A stretch of DNA of 64,000 nt from Sediminibacterium sp. (GTDB lineage: Bacteria > Bacteroidota > Bacteroidia > Chitinophagales > Chitinophagaceae): contig JAGOAO010000004.1 of the NCBI GenBank assembly GCA_017983845.1, forward strand, positions 22,152 to 86,151, read 5' to 3'. The notes under the pieces were generated by a model. The model searched no databases. It had not been told where the DNA came from and was given only the letters and a program-made list of their open reading frames with translations. Within the stretch, counting starts at the first letter, position 1. Each line of letters opens with the position of its first letter. The translations under genes and the position numbers were made by a program. Shown piece by piece: positions 47,847 to 57,101 of this stretch.

Positions 47847-47878
47847 TTTGCTCTTTTATTGCTTTGGCAATATATTTG
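47847..47878 (+). promoter_or_regulatory. Promoter of grpE-dnaJ
   Basis: TTTG (47847-47850), a 20-bp spacer and TATATTTG (47871-47878) form a housekeeping-type promoter with a leader of about 24 nt. No CIRCE-like inverted repeat is seen. Confidence 0.75.
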
Positions 47879-47905
47879 CGTGCAATAGAGTACAATTAGT
47901 CAATT

Positions 47906-48445
47906 ATGGAAGAAAAAGAACAATTAGGTCAAGAACCAATCGTAGATACAGAAAACGGGGCTCAAGTGGCGCCAGAAACCGAAGAAACACCCTTGAGTGA
48001 GTTAGATCAGTTAAAGGCGGATTTGGCAGACCAAAAGGACAAATACCTGCGTTTAATGGCAGAATTTGAAAACTTTAAAAGAAGAACGGCTAAAGAGCGT
48101 GTGGATTTGATCCAAACTGCAGGAAAAGACGTGATTGTTTCCTTGTTGGATGTGATGGATGATTGTGATCGTGCAGAGAAGCAATTGAACGGGTCGGATG
48201 ATATTGCGGTTCAAAAAGAAGGGATCCAATTGGTATTCAATAAAATTAGAACTGTACTTCATGGAAAAGGGTTAAAAGCCATGGAAAGTATTGATCAAAC
48301 ATTTGATGTGGAATTGCATGAAGCAATCACAGAAGTGCCGGTACCAGATGCTGCTAAACAAGGCAAGGTGATTGACGAGGTAACAAAAGGATATTATTTG
48401 AACGATAAGATTATTCGTTTTGCAAAAGTGGTGGTAGGTAAATAA
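47906..48445 (+). CDS. grpE: Nucleotide exchange factor GrpE
   Basis: It is the co-chaperone that releases ADP from DnaK. The 179-aa protein has an acidic N-terminal tail, a long coiled-coil helix region (about 30-90, with [14 protein letters not shown]) and the beta domain at the C-terminus ([18 protein letters not shown]). It is ten bp before dnaJ, one operon. dnaK is not in the window. Confidence 0.95.
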   Translation: MEEKEQLGQEPIVDTENGAQVAPETEETPLSELDQLKADLADQKDKYLRLMAEFENFKRRTAKERVDLIQTAGKDVIVSLLDVMDDCDRAEKQLNGSDDIAVQKEGIQLVFNKIRTVLHGKGLKAMESIDQTFDVELHEAITEVPVPDAAKQGKVIDEVTKGYYLNDKIIRFAKVVVGK

Positions 48446-48455
48446 ACAAAGCATT

Positions 48456-49625
48456 ATGTCAAAAAGAGATTTTTACGAAATACTAGGAGTGAGCAAATCT
48501 GCTTCTGCAGACGAAATAAAAAAAGCCTACCGTAAAGTTGCTATGCAATTTCATCCGGATAGAAATCCAGGTGATAAAGCCGCCGAAGAAAAATTTAAAG
48601 AAGCCGCAGAAGCCTACGAGATATTGAGTGACACGGATAAGAAAGCAAAATATGATCGCTTTGGTCATCAAGCTTTTGGTCCAGGAACAGGTGGTGGCAA
48701 TGGTGGATATGGCGGTGGTATGGATATGAACGATATCTTTAGCCAATTTGGTGATGTGTTTGGTGATGATATGTTTGGCGGATTTTTTGGCGGCGGACAA
48801 AGTCGTTCAAGAGGTGGTGCTAAAGCAAGAGGACAAAGAGGTAGCAATCTAAGAATCAAATTAAAATTGAATTTCGAAGAGATTGCCAATGGCGTAAATA
48901 AGCAAGTGAAAGTAAAGAAGCATGTGTTATGTACCACTTGTGGAGGGAATGGAGCGAAGGACAAATCAAGTATTCAAACTTGCGGCACTTGTAAAGGTTC
49001 TGGACAAGTAAGAAAAGTAACCAATACCTTCTTAGGGCAAATGCAAACCGTGAATACCTGTCCTACTTGTAATGGAGAAGGAAGTACGGTGACTGCAAAA
49101 TGTACTGCGTGTAAGGGCGAAGGAAGAGTATATGGAGAGGAAACAATTTCAATTGATATTCCAGCGGGCGTGCAAGATGGAATGCAATTGAGCATGTCTG
49201 GTAAAGGCAATGCGGGTGAGCGTGGAGGATCTGCAGGGGACTTGATCATTATGATTGAGGAAGAACCACATGAGTTCTTGCATAGAGATGGATTGAATGT
49301 CGCTTTTGATTTATACATTACGATTCCGGATGCTATTTTTGGAACCAGTGTAGAAGTACCTACTATCGATGGTCGTGCAAAAATTAAAATACCTGCTGGC
49401 ACTCAAAGTGGTAAAATATTTAGATTAAAAGGAAAAGGATTCCCAGAAGTACAAGGTTATGCAAAAGGAGATCAATTGATCCATGTGAACATTTGGACAC
49501 CACAAGAAGTGAGTGAAGAAGAAAAAATAGCTTTGGAGAAAATGCAGGCTAGTGACAACTTTAAACCTAAGCCAGTCAAAGGGGATAAGAGTTTTTATGA
49601 TAAAGTAAAAGAAGCATTTAAGTAA
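48456..49625 (+). CDS. dnaJ: Chaperone DnaJ
   Basis: It is the Hsp40 co-chaperone of DnaK. The 389-aa protein has a J domain with the HPD triad in FHPDRNPG (about residues 30-37), a Gly/Phe-rich linker (about 72-115) and four zinc-binding CxxCxGxG repeats ([32 protein letters not shown]; about 155-215). The substrate-binding C-terminal domain follows. All eight cysteines are present, so it is a type I DnaJ. Confidence 0.97.
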   Translation: MSKRDFYEILGVSKSASADEIKKAYRKVAMQFHPDRNPGDKAAEEKFKEAAEAYEILSDTDKKAKYDRFGHQAFGPGTGGGNGGYGGGMDMNDIFSQFGDVFGDDMFGGFFGGGQSRSRGGAKARGQRGSNLRIKLKLNFEEIANGVNKQVKVKKHVLCTTCGGNGAKDKSSIQTCGTCKGSGQVRKVTNTFLGQMQTVNTCPTCNGEGSTVTAKCTACKGEGRVYGEETISIDIPAGVQDGMQLSMSGKGNAGERGGSAGDLIIMIEEEPHEFLHRDGLNVAFDLYITIPDAIFGTSVEVPTIDGRAKIKIPAGTQSGKIFRLKGKGFPEVQGYAKGDQLIHVNIWTPQEVSEEEKIALEKMQASDNFKPKPVKGDKSFYDKVKEAFK

Positions 49626-49642
49626 GCCTAAAAATACGAACA

Positions 49643-49675
49643 TAAAAAAGGGACAAATTTATTTGTCCCTTTTTT
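49643..49675 (+). terminator. Terminator after dnaJ
   Basis: An A-run, a GGGACAAA/TTTGTCCC stem and a T-run lie about 18 bp after the dnaJ stop. It may also serve hpt from the other strand. Confidence 0.85.
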
Positions 49676-49736
49676 ATGTCAATGATTTATAATTTGATCT
49701 ATACAACTTGAATAAATGAATAGGATTGCAAAGCAA

Positions 49737-50273
49737 TTAAGCTTGAAGCTGATAAATGTCTTTGCTATTTCTACCTAATCCATCATAGTCTAAGCCATAG
49801 CCTACTACAAATTTATTCGGAATCTCAAAACAGGAGTAATCGATATTCACTGGGTATTGCAATGCTTCTTTTTTATCTAACAATACGGCAATTTTTACAG
49901 ACGCAGGCTGCATGCTATCCAATTGAGGAAGATAATGATGTAATGTTTTACCAGTGTCAATAATATCTTCTAAGATAATGATATGTCTGTCTTTTACATT
50001 TGTATCTAAACCAATTGCAGTTATTACATTGCCTGTAGAGCTGGTTCCTTTGTAAGAAGCCAATTTAATAAAACTCACTTCGGCTTCGATGGTGATTTGT
50101 TTGAATAAATCTGCCGTAAATAAGAATGAGCCATTTAGGATTGAAAGAAATAAAGGACGCTTACCTGCATAGTCTTTATTTAATTGCGCAGCTAGTTCAC
50201 TGATTTTTGTTTGAATTACGGCTTCTTCTAAGTAGGGTACAAATGTTTTATCTAGTACTTGAATGGTAGACAT
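49737..50273 (-). CDS. hpt: Hypoxanthine phosphoribosyltransferase
   Basis: It performs purine salvage, joining hypoxanthine or guanine to PRPP. The 178-aa protein has the PRPP-binding signature IIILEDIIDTGKTL (about residues 94-107) and FVVGYGLDYDGLGRN near the end. It is the last gene of a four-gene minus-strand run, 20 bp after the glucosaminidase gene. Confidence 0.95.
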   Translation of the reverse strand: MSTIQVLDKTFVPYLEEAVIQTKISELAAQLNKDYAGKRPLFLSILNGSFLFTADLFKQITIEAEVSFIKLASYKGTSSTGNVITAIGLDTNVKDRHIIILEDIIDTGKTLHHYLPQLDSMQPASVKIAVLLDKKEALQYPVNIDYSCFEIPNKFVVGYGLDYDGLGRNSKDIYQLQA

Positions 50274-50293
50274 ATAGCTTGATTTGGATGAAG

Positions 50294-51622
50294 TTATTTC
50301 AATTTTTTATTAAACAATAATGAATTATCTTTTTTGATGCTTGGACTTATTTCTTTTGATTTAAATAAAAGTACTTGTGTGCCTTCTTTTACTTCCTCGT
50401 TTAATTTGGGGTTGTATAATTTCAACTGGCTTAATTGAACACCCTCAAGTTGACTAATCTCATGTAATGTAGTATTGTACTTTACAGTATGAAATGAGGT
50501 AGCACCTTCTTTCTTTTTAGGAGCAAGGAAAATCAATTGATCTCTATCTAATAGAATTGCTTCTTTGATTTCGTTGTATTCAAATAATTTGTATAAAGGC
50601 AAATTGAATTGAATCGCAATTTCAACAAATGACATGTCTTTCTTTCCAAGTAGTACAGGCACTTGATTGATTCTAAATCTGCCTTCTGGATAATTGTAAA
50701 CTGGCGCAAAAGATTCAATTGGTTTTTCTTCAGGAGCAGGTATTTCCTTTTTGACTGATTTGACTGTATCAGCAATAGCGATGCTTGCAGGTGCTAATTG
50801 CTTAATAGGTAATGGAGTAGTATAGCTGTTCGCATTAGTTTGCGCAATACCGGATGGTTTATTCAAGCTTTTTGATTCTAGAACGACAGCTTTAGCAATC
50901 GTATCTGTACTTAAAGCTTTTACAGAGTCAACCAGCGGTTGACTGATGACCGTATCAGAAGCTGTCTTATTTAGTGGCGTATCGGAAGCTGTCTTATTTA
51001 CGGGCGCATCAGCAAGCGTCTTATTTAGTGGCGCATCGGAAGCTGTCTTATTTACGGGCGCATCAGCAAGCACTTTGGTGCTTGCTTCTTCTTCCTCAAT
51101 TTCGTTTGCGAGTTCTGGGAAATTGTATTGTGCTAGTTCGTAGTCATCAATAATTTTCAATAATTTTTTAGGGTAGTCAGTAGCTGTTGCATAACCTGCT
51201 TTTTTTAATCCATAAGCCCATGCGGTGTCATCTACAGGATCTAATAAAAATAGACTAACATAATTTGGTCTGTTTTTTAAAAAATTGGAGTGGTCTTTAA
51301 AAGATTGTTCTGCAGCATCATAAGCTCTAAAACATTCTTGTTTTGTATCATCATCCTGATACGCTTTGGCGCCTGTCCAATCGGATTTGCACTTAATGCC
51401 AAAATGATTGTTATGGTTTTTCGCCAAATTGCTTTCTCCGCTATTGGATTCAACAATGGCTTGTGCGAGTGTAATAGAAGCGGGTACACCTGTGCGCTTC
51501 ATTTCCTTCATTGCAATTGCTTTGTATTGCTCAATATAGGAAAGGGTTGTTTTATTGTTCTGAGCCCATCCTGTAACGGTAGTCAATAAAATAAAAAAAG
51601 GAATCAATATTTTTTGCTTCAT
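50294..51622 (-). CDS. Secreted glucosaminidase-domain protein with repeat linker and LysM-like domains
   Basis: It is predicted to cleave peptidoglycan. The 442-aa protein has a signal peptide (residues 1-20), a glucosaminidase (GH73-like) domain (about 30-165; AQAIVESNSGESNLAKNHNN, FGIKCKSDWTG) and a Glu-rich stretch. A Ser/Thr/Asp-rich linker with four copies of a nine-residue unit (DAPVNKTAS-like, coded at about 50954-51070) follows. Two LysM-like domains (about 315-370 and 378-425) form the end. The catalytic glutamate is probably the one in AIVESNSG. The repeat array is likely length-variable. Confidence 0.85.
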   Translation of the reverse strand: MKQKILIPFFILLTTVTGWAQNNKTTLSYIEQYKAIAMKEMKRTGVPASITLAQAIVESNSGESNLAKNHNNHFGIKCKSDWTGAKAYQDDDTKQECFRAYDAAEQSFKDHSNFLKNRPNYVSLFLLDPVDDTAWAYGLKKAGYATATDYPKKLLKIIDDYELAQYNFPELANEIEEEEASTKVLADAPVNKTASDAPLNKTLADAPVNKTASDTPLNKTASDTVISQPLVDSVKALSTDTIAKAVVLESKSLNKPSGIAQTNANSYTTPLPIKQLAPASIAIADTVKSVKKEIPAPEEKPIESFAPVYNYPEGRFRINQVPVLLGKKDMSFVEIAIQFNLPLYKLFEYNEIKEAILLDRDQLIFLAPKKKEGATSFHTVKYNTTLHEISQLEGVQLSQLKLYNPKLNEEVKEGTQVLLFKSKEISPSIKKDNSLLFNKKLK

Positions 51623-51623
51623 A

Positions 51624-52262
51624 TTATTTTTTTCTAATCAAGGTTAATCCGTCTCTTACTGTCAACATTATTTTTTCTAATCCATTATGCTGTAGGATAA
51701 ATTCATTGAATGCATGAATCGCTATAGCATTCTTGCCAGTTATTTTTTTGTCAAACACCTGTCCATGAAATAAAACATTGTCTGCAATAATTACGCCCTT
51801 GTCTGAAAGTAGGGGTAATACTAAATTGACATAGTCAATGTAGCCAGTTTTATCGGCATCAATAAATACAAGGTCCCATTGCTTTGTTAAAGTAGGAAGG
51901 ATTGTTTTGGCGTCGCCAACATGTGAAAAAATTTGATGCCCTTTTACACTAGCATCAAAATGCGTTCTTGCAGTAGCTGCATCTTCTGCTCTGAGTTCGA
52001 TGGTATGTAATTCGCCGGTGGTGCTTAAGCCTTCTGCTAAGCATAAAGTACTGAAGCCAGTAAATGTACCAATCTCTAAAATATGACTAGGGGCTAGGAG
52101 CTTGCTAAAAAAGCTTAGAAAGCCTCCTTGGTTCCAATTGCTTTGCAAATGAGCATGGGGGTGGCTCAGTTTAGTTTGTTCATACATGGGCCTTAAATAG
52201 GCCGGTGTGGCGTCACTAAATTGCTCTACATAGTCATTCGCAGCAGGTTGAATAAAATCCAT
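51624..52262 (-). CDS. SAM-dependent O-methyltransferase
   Basis: It is a 212-aa member of the catechol O-methyltransferase-like family. The SAM-binding loop LEIGTFTGFSTLCLAEGL (about residues 61-78) and the metal-binding segments FIDADKTGYIDY and IIADNVLFHG are visible. The substrate is unknown; homologues act on catechols, caffeoyl-CoA-like compounds or, in some bacteria, tRNA. It lies one base upstream of the glucosaminidase gene start, so the two are co-transcribed. Confidence 0.85.
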   Translation of the reverse strand: MDFIQPAANDYVEQFSDATPAYLRPMYEQTKLSHPHAHLQSNWNQGGFLSFFSKLLAPSHILEIGTFTGFSTLCLAEGLSTTGELHTIELRAEDAATARTHFDASVKGHQIFSHVGDAKTILPTLTKQWDLVFIDADKTGYIDYVNLVLPLLSDKGVIIADNVLFHGQVFDKKITGKNAIAIHAFNEFILQHNGLEKIMLTVRDGLTLIRKK

Positions 52263-52273
52263 GCTGCAAATGT

Positions 52274-53752
52274 CTAATTTTTTTCGCTATTAGCGCTTGA
52301 AATGAGCCATAATCCTATAAAAGTAATCATACCATTAATAATCAAAAGCTCTTGGCCAATTCTAAAATCCCCCAATAATTGAGCTTGGAAATAGTCTAAG
52401 GCCAAACAAAGGATTGGGGCTAAGAAACAAATGACAGGGACTAAGGTATTGTTTAGGCTTCTTTTCGTTAAAATACCAAATGCAAATAAGCCTAAAAGTG
52501 GACCATAGGTATAAGAGGCAATCTTTAACAATAAGTCAATAGTACTCTTGTTGTCTATCCATTTAAAGACCATGACCATGATTAAAAATATCAATGCAAA
52601 ACTCAAATGGGTTCTTTGTCTAATTTTCTTTTGTTGTGCTTCTGACCAATTTTTATTTCTCTGTAGTCCTAGTATGTCGATACAGAAACTAGAAGTCAAT
52701 GCAGTAATGGCGCCATCTGCACTAGGGAATAGGGCAGAGATCAATGCAAGAATGAAAATGATAGATAAATAAGGAGGCATATGGTTTAATGCCAATGTGG
52801 GAAATAAATCATCGCCTGTTGCGGTGATATTGTTTTGTGCAGCATATAAATGTAATAAACCACCTAAATAAAGGAATAAGCTAATGGCAATTAACATGGT
52901 AAAACCAATCGTGACCATATTTTTTTGTGCGTCTTTTAGGTTTTTAACCGAGATATTTTTTTGCATCATTTCTTGATCCAAGCCAGTCATGGTTAAAGTC
53001 ACAAATGCGCCACCAATAATCTGTTTCAAGAAAAAAGACTTGCTATTGACGTCCATGCTAAAAACATCCGCCAAATGCATGGAAGGATTGTTTGCCAATG
53101 CTTGGTTTTGCATAGCTGTTAAACCTTGCATCACAGATAAGTCAAGTTTAGATAATATATAGATACTACAAATGATCAGGCCCATCAACATGCCTGATGT
53201 CTGAAGGGTGTCGGTCCATACAATTGTTTTCACGCCACCTTCATAAGTGTATAAAAGAATCATCACTAAAATCACCAAAGTGGTTGCCCAGAATGGAACA
53301 TGAAGATTGTCAAGGATAAAGTATTGTAAAATTTTCACCACTAAATACAATCTAGCAGTGGCTCCTAGGGTCCTTGAAAGAATAAAAAAGGACGCACCTG
53401 TTTTATAGGCACTAAATCCAAGTCTACCTTCTAGGTAATTATAAATAGAAGTCAGGTTTAATTTATAATAGATAGGCAAAAGCACATAAGCAATGGCTAG
53501 ATACCCAATTAAATAACCCAATGTGATTTGTAAATATTGAAATGCATCTTTGCCCACGGCACCAGGTACACTCACAAAAGTGACCCCACTTAAAGAGGTT
53601 CCAATCATACCAAAAGCAACCAACATCCAATTGCTGTTTTTGTTCCCAATAAAAAAGGACATGTTATTACTATTCTTACCAGTGATTTTAGCTACTCCTA
53701 ACAATACTAAAAAGTAAAGAATTACGAAGATGAAAAGGGTCGTTGCGCTCAT
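52274..53752 (-). CDS. Sodium:solute symporter (SSS family)
   Basis: It is a 492-aa inner-membrane transporter with about 13 predicted membrane helices, including LLGVAKITGKNSNNMSFFIG near the start and GTSLSGVTFVSVPGAVG, which has the small-residue pattern of SSS sodium-site helices. Segments such as SALFPSADGAITALTSSF are typical of this branch. The substrate cannot be read from the sequence; candidates include sugars, proline or pantothenate. It is first gene of the minus-strand run, eleven bp before the O-methyltransferase gene. Confidence 0.88.
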   Translation of the reverse strand: MSATTLFIFVILYFLVLLGVAKITGKNSNNMSFFIGNKNSNWMLVAFGMIGTSLSGVTFVSVPGAVGKDAFQYLQITLGYLIGYLAIAYVLLPIYYKLNLTSIYNYLEGRLGFSAYKTGASFFILSRTLGATARLYLVVKILQYFILDNLHVPFWATTLVILVMILLYTYEGGVKTIVWTDTLQTSGMLMGLIICSIYILSKLDLSVMQGLTAMQNQALANNPSMHLADVFSMDVNSKSFFLKQIIGGAFVTLTMTGLDQEMMQKNISVKNLKDAQKNMVTIGFTMLIAISLFLYLGGLLHLYAAQNNITATGDDLFPTLALNHMPPYLSIIFILALISALFPSADGAITALTSSFCIDILGLQRNKNWSEAQQKKIRQRTHLSFALIFLIMVMVFKWIDNKSTIDLLLKIASYTYGPLLGLFAFGILTKRSLNNTLVPVICFLAPILCLALDYFQAQLLGDFRIGQELLIINGMITFIGLWLISSANSEKN

Positions 53753-53844
53753 AGTTTAGTTTTGTGTCTTTTTGATGTGGCAAAGTAGTGAGAATCTTTG
53801 ACTTTTTTGACTATTTTGTGATGGATCTTAATTAATTCTAAGCA

Positions 53845-54396
53845 ATGAAAATACAATCTGTAACCGTTTTTTGTGGTTCAAAATCTGGGAATCAACCAGG
53901 CTTCACCCATCAAGCAATTGAATTAGGTAATGCATTAGGTGAAAATGGAATCCAATTGGTATATGGCGGAGGAGGCAAGGGGATTATGGGTGCCATAGCG
54001 GATGCTGTTTTAGCAAAAAATGGAAAGGTATTGGGCATCATTCCCAAGCTGCTTCTAGAATGGGAGGCACAACATGAGGGGCTAACAGAATTGATTGTAA
54101 CAGAAACCATGCATGATCGTAAGAAGATTTTATACGACAGAGCAGACGTCGCAATTATATTGCCTGGTGGTATGGGGACAATGGATGAATTATTTGAAAT
54201 GTTGACTTGGAATAATTTAAACATCCACCAAAAGAAAGTGATTGTATTAAATTGGGAAGGCTTTTACACCCCATTGATTGCATTAATGGATCATATGCAT
54301 GCAGAAGGATTCATGTATGATGATTGGAAAAATAGGATCCATGTTGCAAAAGATGCAAAAGCTGTGATGGAAACAATTAATGCTTGGAGCGAATAG
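53845..54396 (+). CDS. LOG family protein (TIGR00730-type)
   Basis: It is a 183-aa Rossmann-fold protein of the LONELY GUY family, nucleoside 5'-monophosphate phosphoribohydrolases. The signature PGGMGTMDELFE (about residues 110-121) and the nucleotide-phosphate loop YGGGGKGIMGAIADAVL are present. The true bacterial substrate may be a purine nucleotide rather than a cytokinin precursor. It ends with a 20-bp convergent overlap with the gene at 54377, so the two 3' ends are antisense to each other. Confidence 0.9.
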   Translation: MKIQSVTVFCGSKSGNQPGFTHQAIELGNALGENGIQLVYGGGGKGIMGAIADAVLAKNGKVLGIIPKLLLEWEAQHEGLTELIVTETMHDRKKILYDRADVAIILPGGMGTMDELFEMLTWNNLNIHQKKVIVLNWEGFYTPLIALMDHMHAEGFMYDDWKNRIHVAKDAKAVMETINAWSE

Positions 54397-54982
54397 GTAA
54401 AGCAAATCCTGCTTTTACAAATGGGTCGGCACGATTGTATCCATCTCTATAAGGAGAGTTTGGATTTTTTAATAGATCTATCATTAAGGTAAAATAGGTC
54501 ATGCCATGTTCAGACCTACTGCCATATCCAATACCTGCTAATATACTTTCTGCACCGTAACGAATTTTCCTAGAAGCACCCGAGGTTTCACTATTCGTGC
54601 TCATGTCTTTCATATTGGTCCAATTCCAATTGTATTCCGGTTGTACTTGTAAGAAGAACCTTTCTGCAGGCCAGATTCTTGTAAAGCCGCCCACACCAAA
54701 TTGGAAACTTCTTGTTCTTGTACTTGAAAGAAAATTAGGATTAGAAGCTGAATACAATAGATTCACAGCCCCGCCAATATCTACCCATTGATTCATCCTT
54801 TTGGATAGTTCTGGATTTAATCCTAACTGAAACCAACCAGAACCTCCACCTATAACAATATTGCCTCCAATAAAGAGTGGACGCTCAATCAATGCTGGTG
54901 TGGTTTTTACAATGTCTTGTGCTTTTGCAAACTGCATGCTGAAGAGCAAAACTAGACAAGTGAGTAGTTGTTTTTTAAGCAT
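54377..54982 (-). CDS. Putative outer-membrane-type protein of unknown function
   Basis: It is a 201-aa protein with a signal peptide (about residues 1-21, ending AKAQ). The mature part alternates glycine and aromatic residues as in small beta-barrels (GGNIVIGGGSGWFQLGL, VGGFTRIWPAERFFLQVQPEYNWNW), ending in a short strand without the usual terminal Phe. It may be an outer-membrane protein; the function is unknown. The start shares one base with the stop of the glcD-like gene (TAATG), so it is coupled to that gene. Confidence 0.7.
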   Translation of the reverse strand: MLKKQLLTCLVLLFSMQFAKAQDIVKTTPALIERPLFIGGNIVIGGGSGWFQLGLNPELSKRMNQWVDIGGAVNLLYSASNPNFLSSTRTRSFQFGVGGFTRIWPAERFFLQVQPEYNWNWTNMKDMSTNSETSGASRKIRYGAESILAGIGYGSRSEHGMTYFTLMIDLLKNPNSPYRDGYNRADPFVKAGFALPIRSKH

Positions 54983-56385
54983 TAGGATAGGTCAAATATT
55001 TTACCCGCGTTTAAGATATTGTTTGGATCGAAGGTTTTTTTGATTCCACGCATAATCTCTAAAGACGCGTTATTAAATACAACTTGCATATAAGGTTTTT
55101 GGATCAATCCAATTCCATGCTCCCCGCTGATTGTGCCACCTAAACTATGCACTAGCACAAATAATTCTTTTAAGATGGTTGTCATCTCTTCATTGCCATG
55201 ACTATTTTTGATAGTAGGGTGGTTGATTCTAATATGCAAATTGCCATCTCCAGCATGGCCATAACAAACTACTTTGAAACCGTTCTTAGCGCCTAAGTCT
55301 TTGGCTCCTTTAATTAATTTAGGCAACTCTGCTCTTGGTACCACCGTGTCTTCCTCAATGGTATAACCTGCCATCACTGCTGCCTCATTGGCTTTGCGTC
55401 TTATTTTCCAAAGCTCATTTTTTTGTTGGGCATCATCTGCAAAAAACAATTCTCCTGCTTCAAATTGGGAAAGCACATCTGCAATGGCTTCCATTTCTCC
55501 CATCAATACATCCATATTATTGCCATCCACTTCTATGATTAAATGTGCAGCTAAATTTTCGGTCAATGGGATTGCAGTACTGTCTAATATTTTGGATGCA
55601 AGCGTAATCGCATCAATTTCCATTAACTCCATGGCACTAGGTGTAATACCCGCTCTAAAGATAGCGCTCACTGCTTCACTCGCTTTTTCTAAACTATTAA
55701 ATGGGGCAAGCATCAATAAATCAAACTTTGGATGCGGAATCAATCTTAATACTATTTTAGTGACAATACCTAAGGTACCTTCACTGCCTACAATAAGTTG
55801 AGTAATATTATAGCCAGTGGCATTTTTTAAAATATTCGAACCTGTCCAAATGATTTCACCATTTGGAAGTACCACTTCTAGGTTTAACACATAATCTTTT
55901 ACAACACCATATTTAACTGCCTTAGGGCCGCCTGAATTTTCTGAAATATTTCCTCCAATAAAACAACTTCCTTTACTTGCAGGGTCCGGAGGATAAAACA
56001 ATCCTTTTTCTTTCACTGCATCTTGTAGCATTTCTGTAATCACACCAGGCTCAGTAGTGACTTGTAAGTTTCTTTCGTCTATTTCTAATATCGAATTAAA
56101 ACGTTCCATTGCAATCACCAATCCGCCTAAATGGGGTAGCGCACCACCACTTAAACCAGTACCTGCACCTCTTGGTGTTACTGGAATTAAATGCGTATTG
56201 GCTAATTTCATCAATGCACTTATTTCTTCCGGATTTTTTGGCTTGACAACTACCGCTGGATTAAAATGCAAACGTTCAGTATGGTCTTTGCCGTATTTTT
56301 CAAAACTTTCAGCGTCCGTGAAAACATATTCAGCGCCAACTATGGATTTTATTTGCTCCAGTATTTCGGGTGTTATTTGTTGCAT
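54982..56385 (-). CDS. FAD-linked oxidase, GlcD-like (glycolate or lactate dehydrogenase type)
   Basis: It oxidises a 2-hydroxy acid with FAD. The 467-aa protein has the PCMH-type FAD-binding region with VTPRGAGTGLSGGALP (about residues 72-87), the DPASKGSCFIGGNISENSGG segment and the C-terminal FAD-oxidase domain with HAGDGNLHIRI and GEHGIGL. No glcE or glcF iron-sulfur partner is adjacent. Whether the substrate is glycolate or D-lactate is not clear from sequence. It lies 37 bp after the deoxynucleoside kinase gene. Confidence 0.88.
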   Translation of the reverse strand: MQQITPEILEQIKSIVGAEYVFTDAESFEKYGKDHTERLHFNPAVVVKPKNPEEISALMKLANTHLIPVTPRGAGTGLSGGALPHLGGLVIAMERFNSILEIDERNLQVTTEPGVITEMLQDAVKEKGLFYPPDPASKGSCFIGGNISENSGGPKAVKYGVVKDYVLNLEVVLPNGEIIWTGSNILKNATGYNITQLIVGSEGTLGIVTKIVLRLIPHPKFDLLMLAPFNSLEKASEAVSAIFRAGITPSAMELMEIDAITLASKILDSTAIPLTENLAAHLIIEVDGNNMDVLMGEMEAIADVLSQFEAGELFFADDAQQKNELWKIRRKANEAAVMAGYTIEEDTVVPRAELPKLIKGAKDLGAKNGFKVVCYGHAGDGNLHIRINHPTIKNSHGNEEMTTILKELFVLVHSLGGTISGEHGIGLIQKPYMQVVFNNASLEIMRGIKKTFDPNNILNAGKIFDLS

Positions 56386-56422
56386 CTTTCAAGCGTTAAA
56401 ATTGAATAATCAAAATCTTCCT

Positions 56423-57064
56423 TTAAAACAAACCGTATAAAGTACTATCCACTTTACTAATGATATGGCCTAGATCTTCTTCAGATTCGCCAAATTTAAT
56501 TTTATCACAGTCAATCACTAATAAAGGACCTTCTGTATAATTGTCAATCCATTTATTGTAATAATCGTTCAGTCTTTTTAAATAATCCAAACGGATATTC
56601 TCTTCGTATTCTCTACCTCTTTTTTGAATTTGAGAAACCAAAGTAGGAACAGACGCTTTTAAATAGATCAATAAATCTGGCGGTTGTACCATGGATTTAA
56701 TGGTATTGAAAAAGCCATAATAATTATCAAAATCACGCTTACTCATTAAGCCCATCTCGTGTAAGTTAGGTGCAAAGATATTGGCATCTTCATAGATGGT
56801 TCTATCCTGAATAATGGTTTCAGTTCCTTTTTGAATTTCTAAGATTTGGTTCAATCTGCCATGTAGGAAATAAATTTGCAAATTGAAACTCCATCTTGGC
56901 ATATCATCATAGAAGTCCATTAAATAGGGATTATGGTCAACATCCTCGAATTGAGGGATCCAACGGTAATGCTTGCTTAATAACTCGGTTAATGTTGTTT
57001 TACCAACGCCAATATTGCCAGCGATTGCTACGTGCTTTGGTTTTTTACTTGCTGCTTTTGCCAT
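56423..57064 (-). CDS. Deoxynucleoside kinase
   Basis: It salvages deoxynucleosides by ATP-dependent phosphorylation. The 213-aa protein has the P-loop AGNIGVGKTTL (about residues 15-25), the segment QDRTIYEDANIF with the DR[ST] base-binding motif and the LID-like RGREYEENI. It is in the dNK/TK2-like family rather than thymidylate kinase. The nucleoside preferred cannot be read with certainty. It is 37 bp after trpS. Confidence 0.9.
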   Translation of the reverse strand: MAKAASKKPKHVAIAGNIGVGKTTLTELLSKHYRWIPQFEDVDHNPYLMDFYDDMPRWSFNLQIYFLHGRLNQILEIQKGTETIIQDRTIYEDANIFAPNLHEMGLMSKRDFDNYYGFFNTIKSMVQPPDLLIYLKASVPTLVSQIQKRGREYEENIRLDYLKRLNDYYNKWIDNYTEGPLLVIDCDKIKFGESEEDLGHIISKVDSTLYGLF

Positions 57065-57101
57065 AATCTTATTTGTGTAATTGTAATTTGTCAGATCTGT
57101 T

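Noticed and set aside
48974..49402. A 142-codon open frame antisense to dnaJ
   Set aside because: It mirrors the cysteine and glycine repeats of dnaJ on the other strand; a shadow of the real gene.
55388..55801. A 137-codon open frame antisense to the glcD-like gene
   Set aside because: It lies wholly inside a well-conserved flavoenzyme gene and has no upstream signals.
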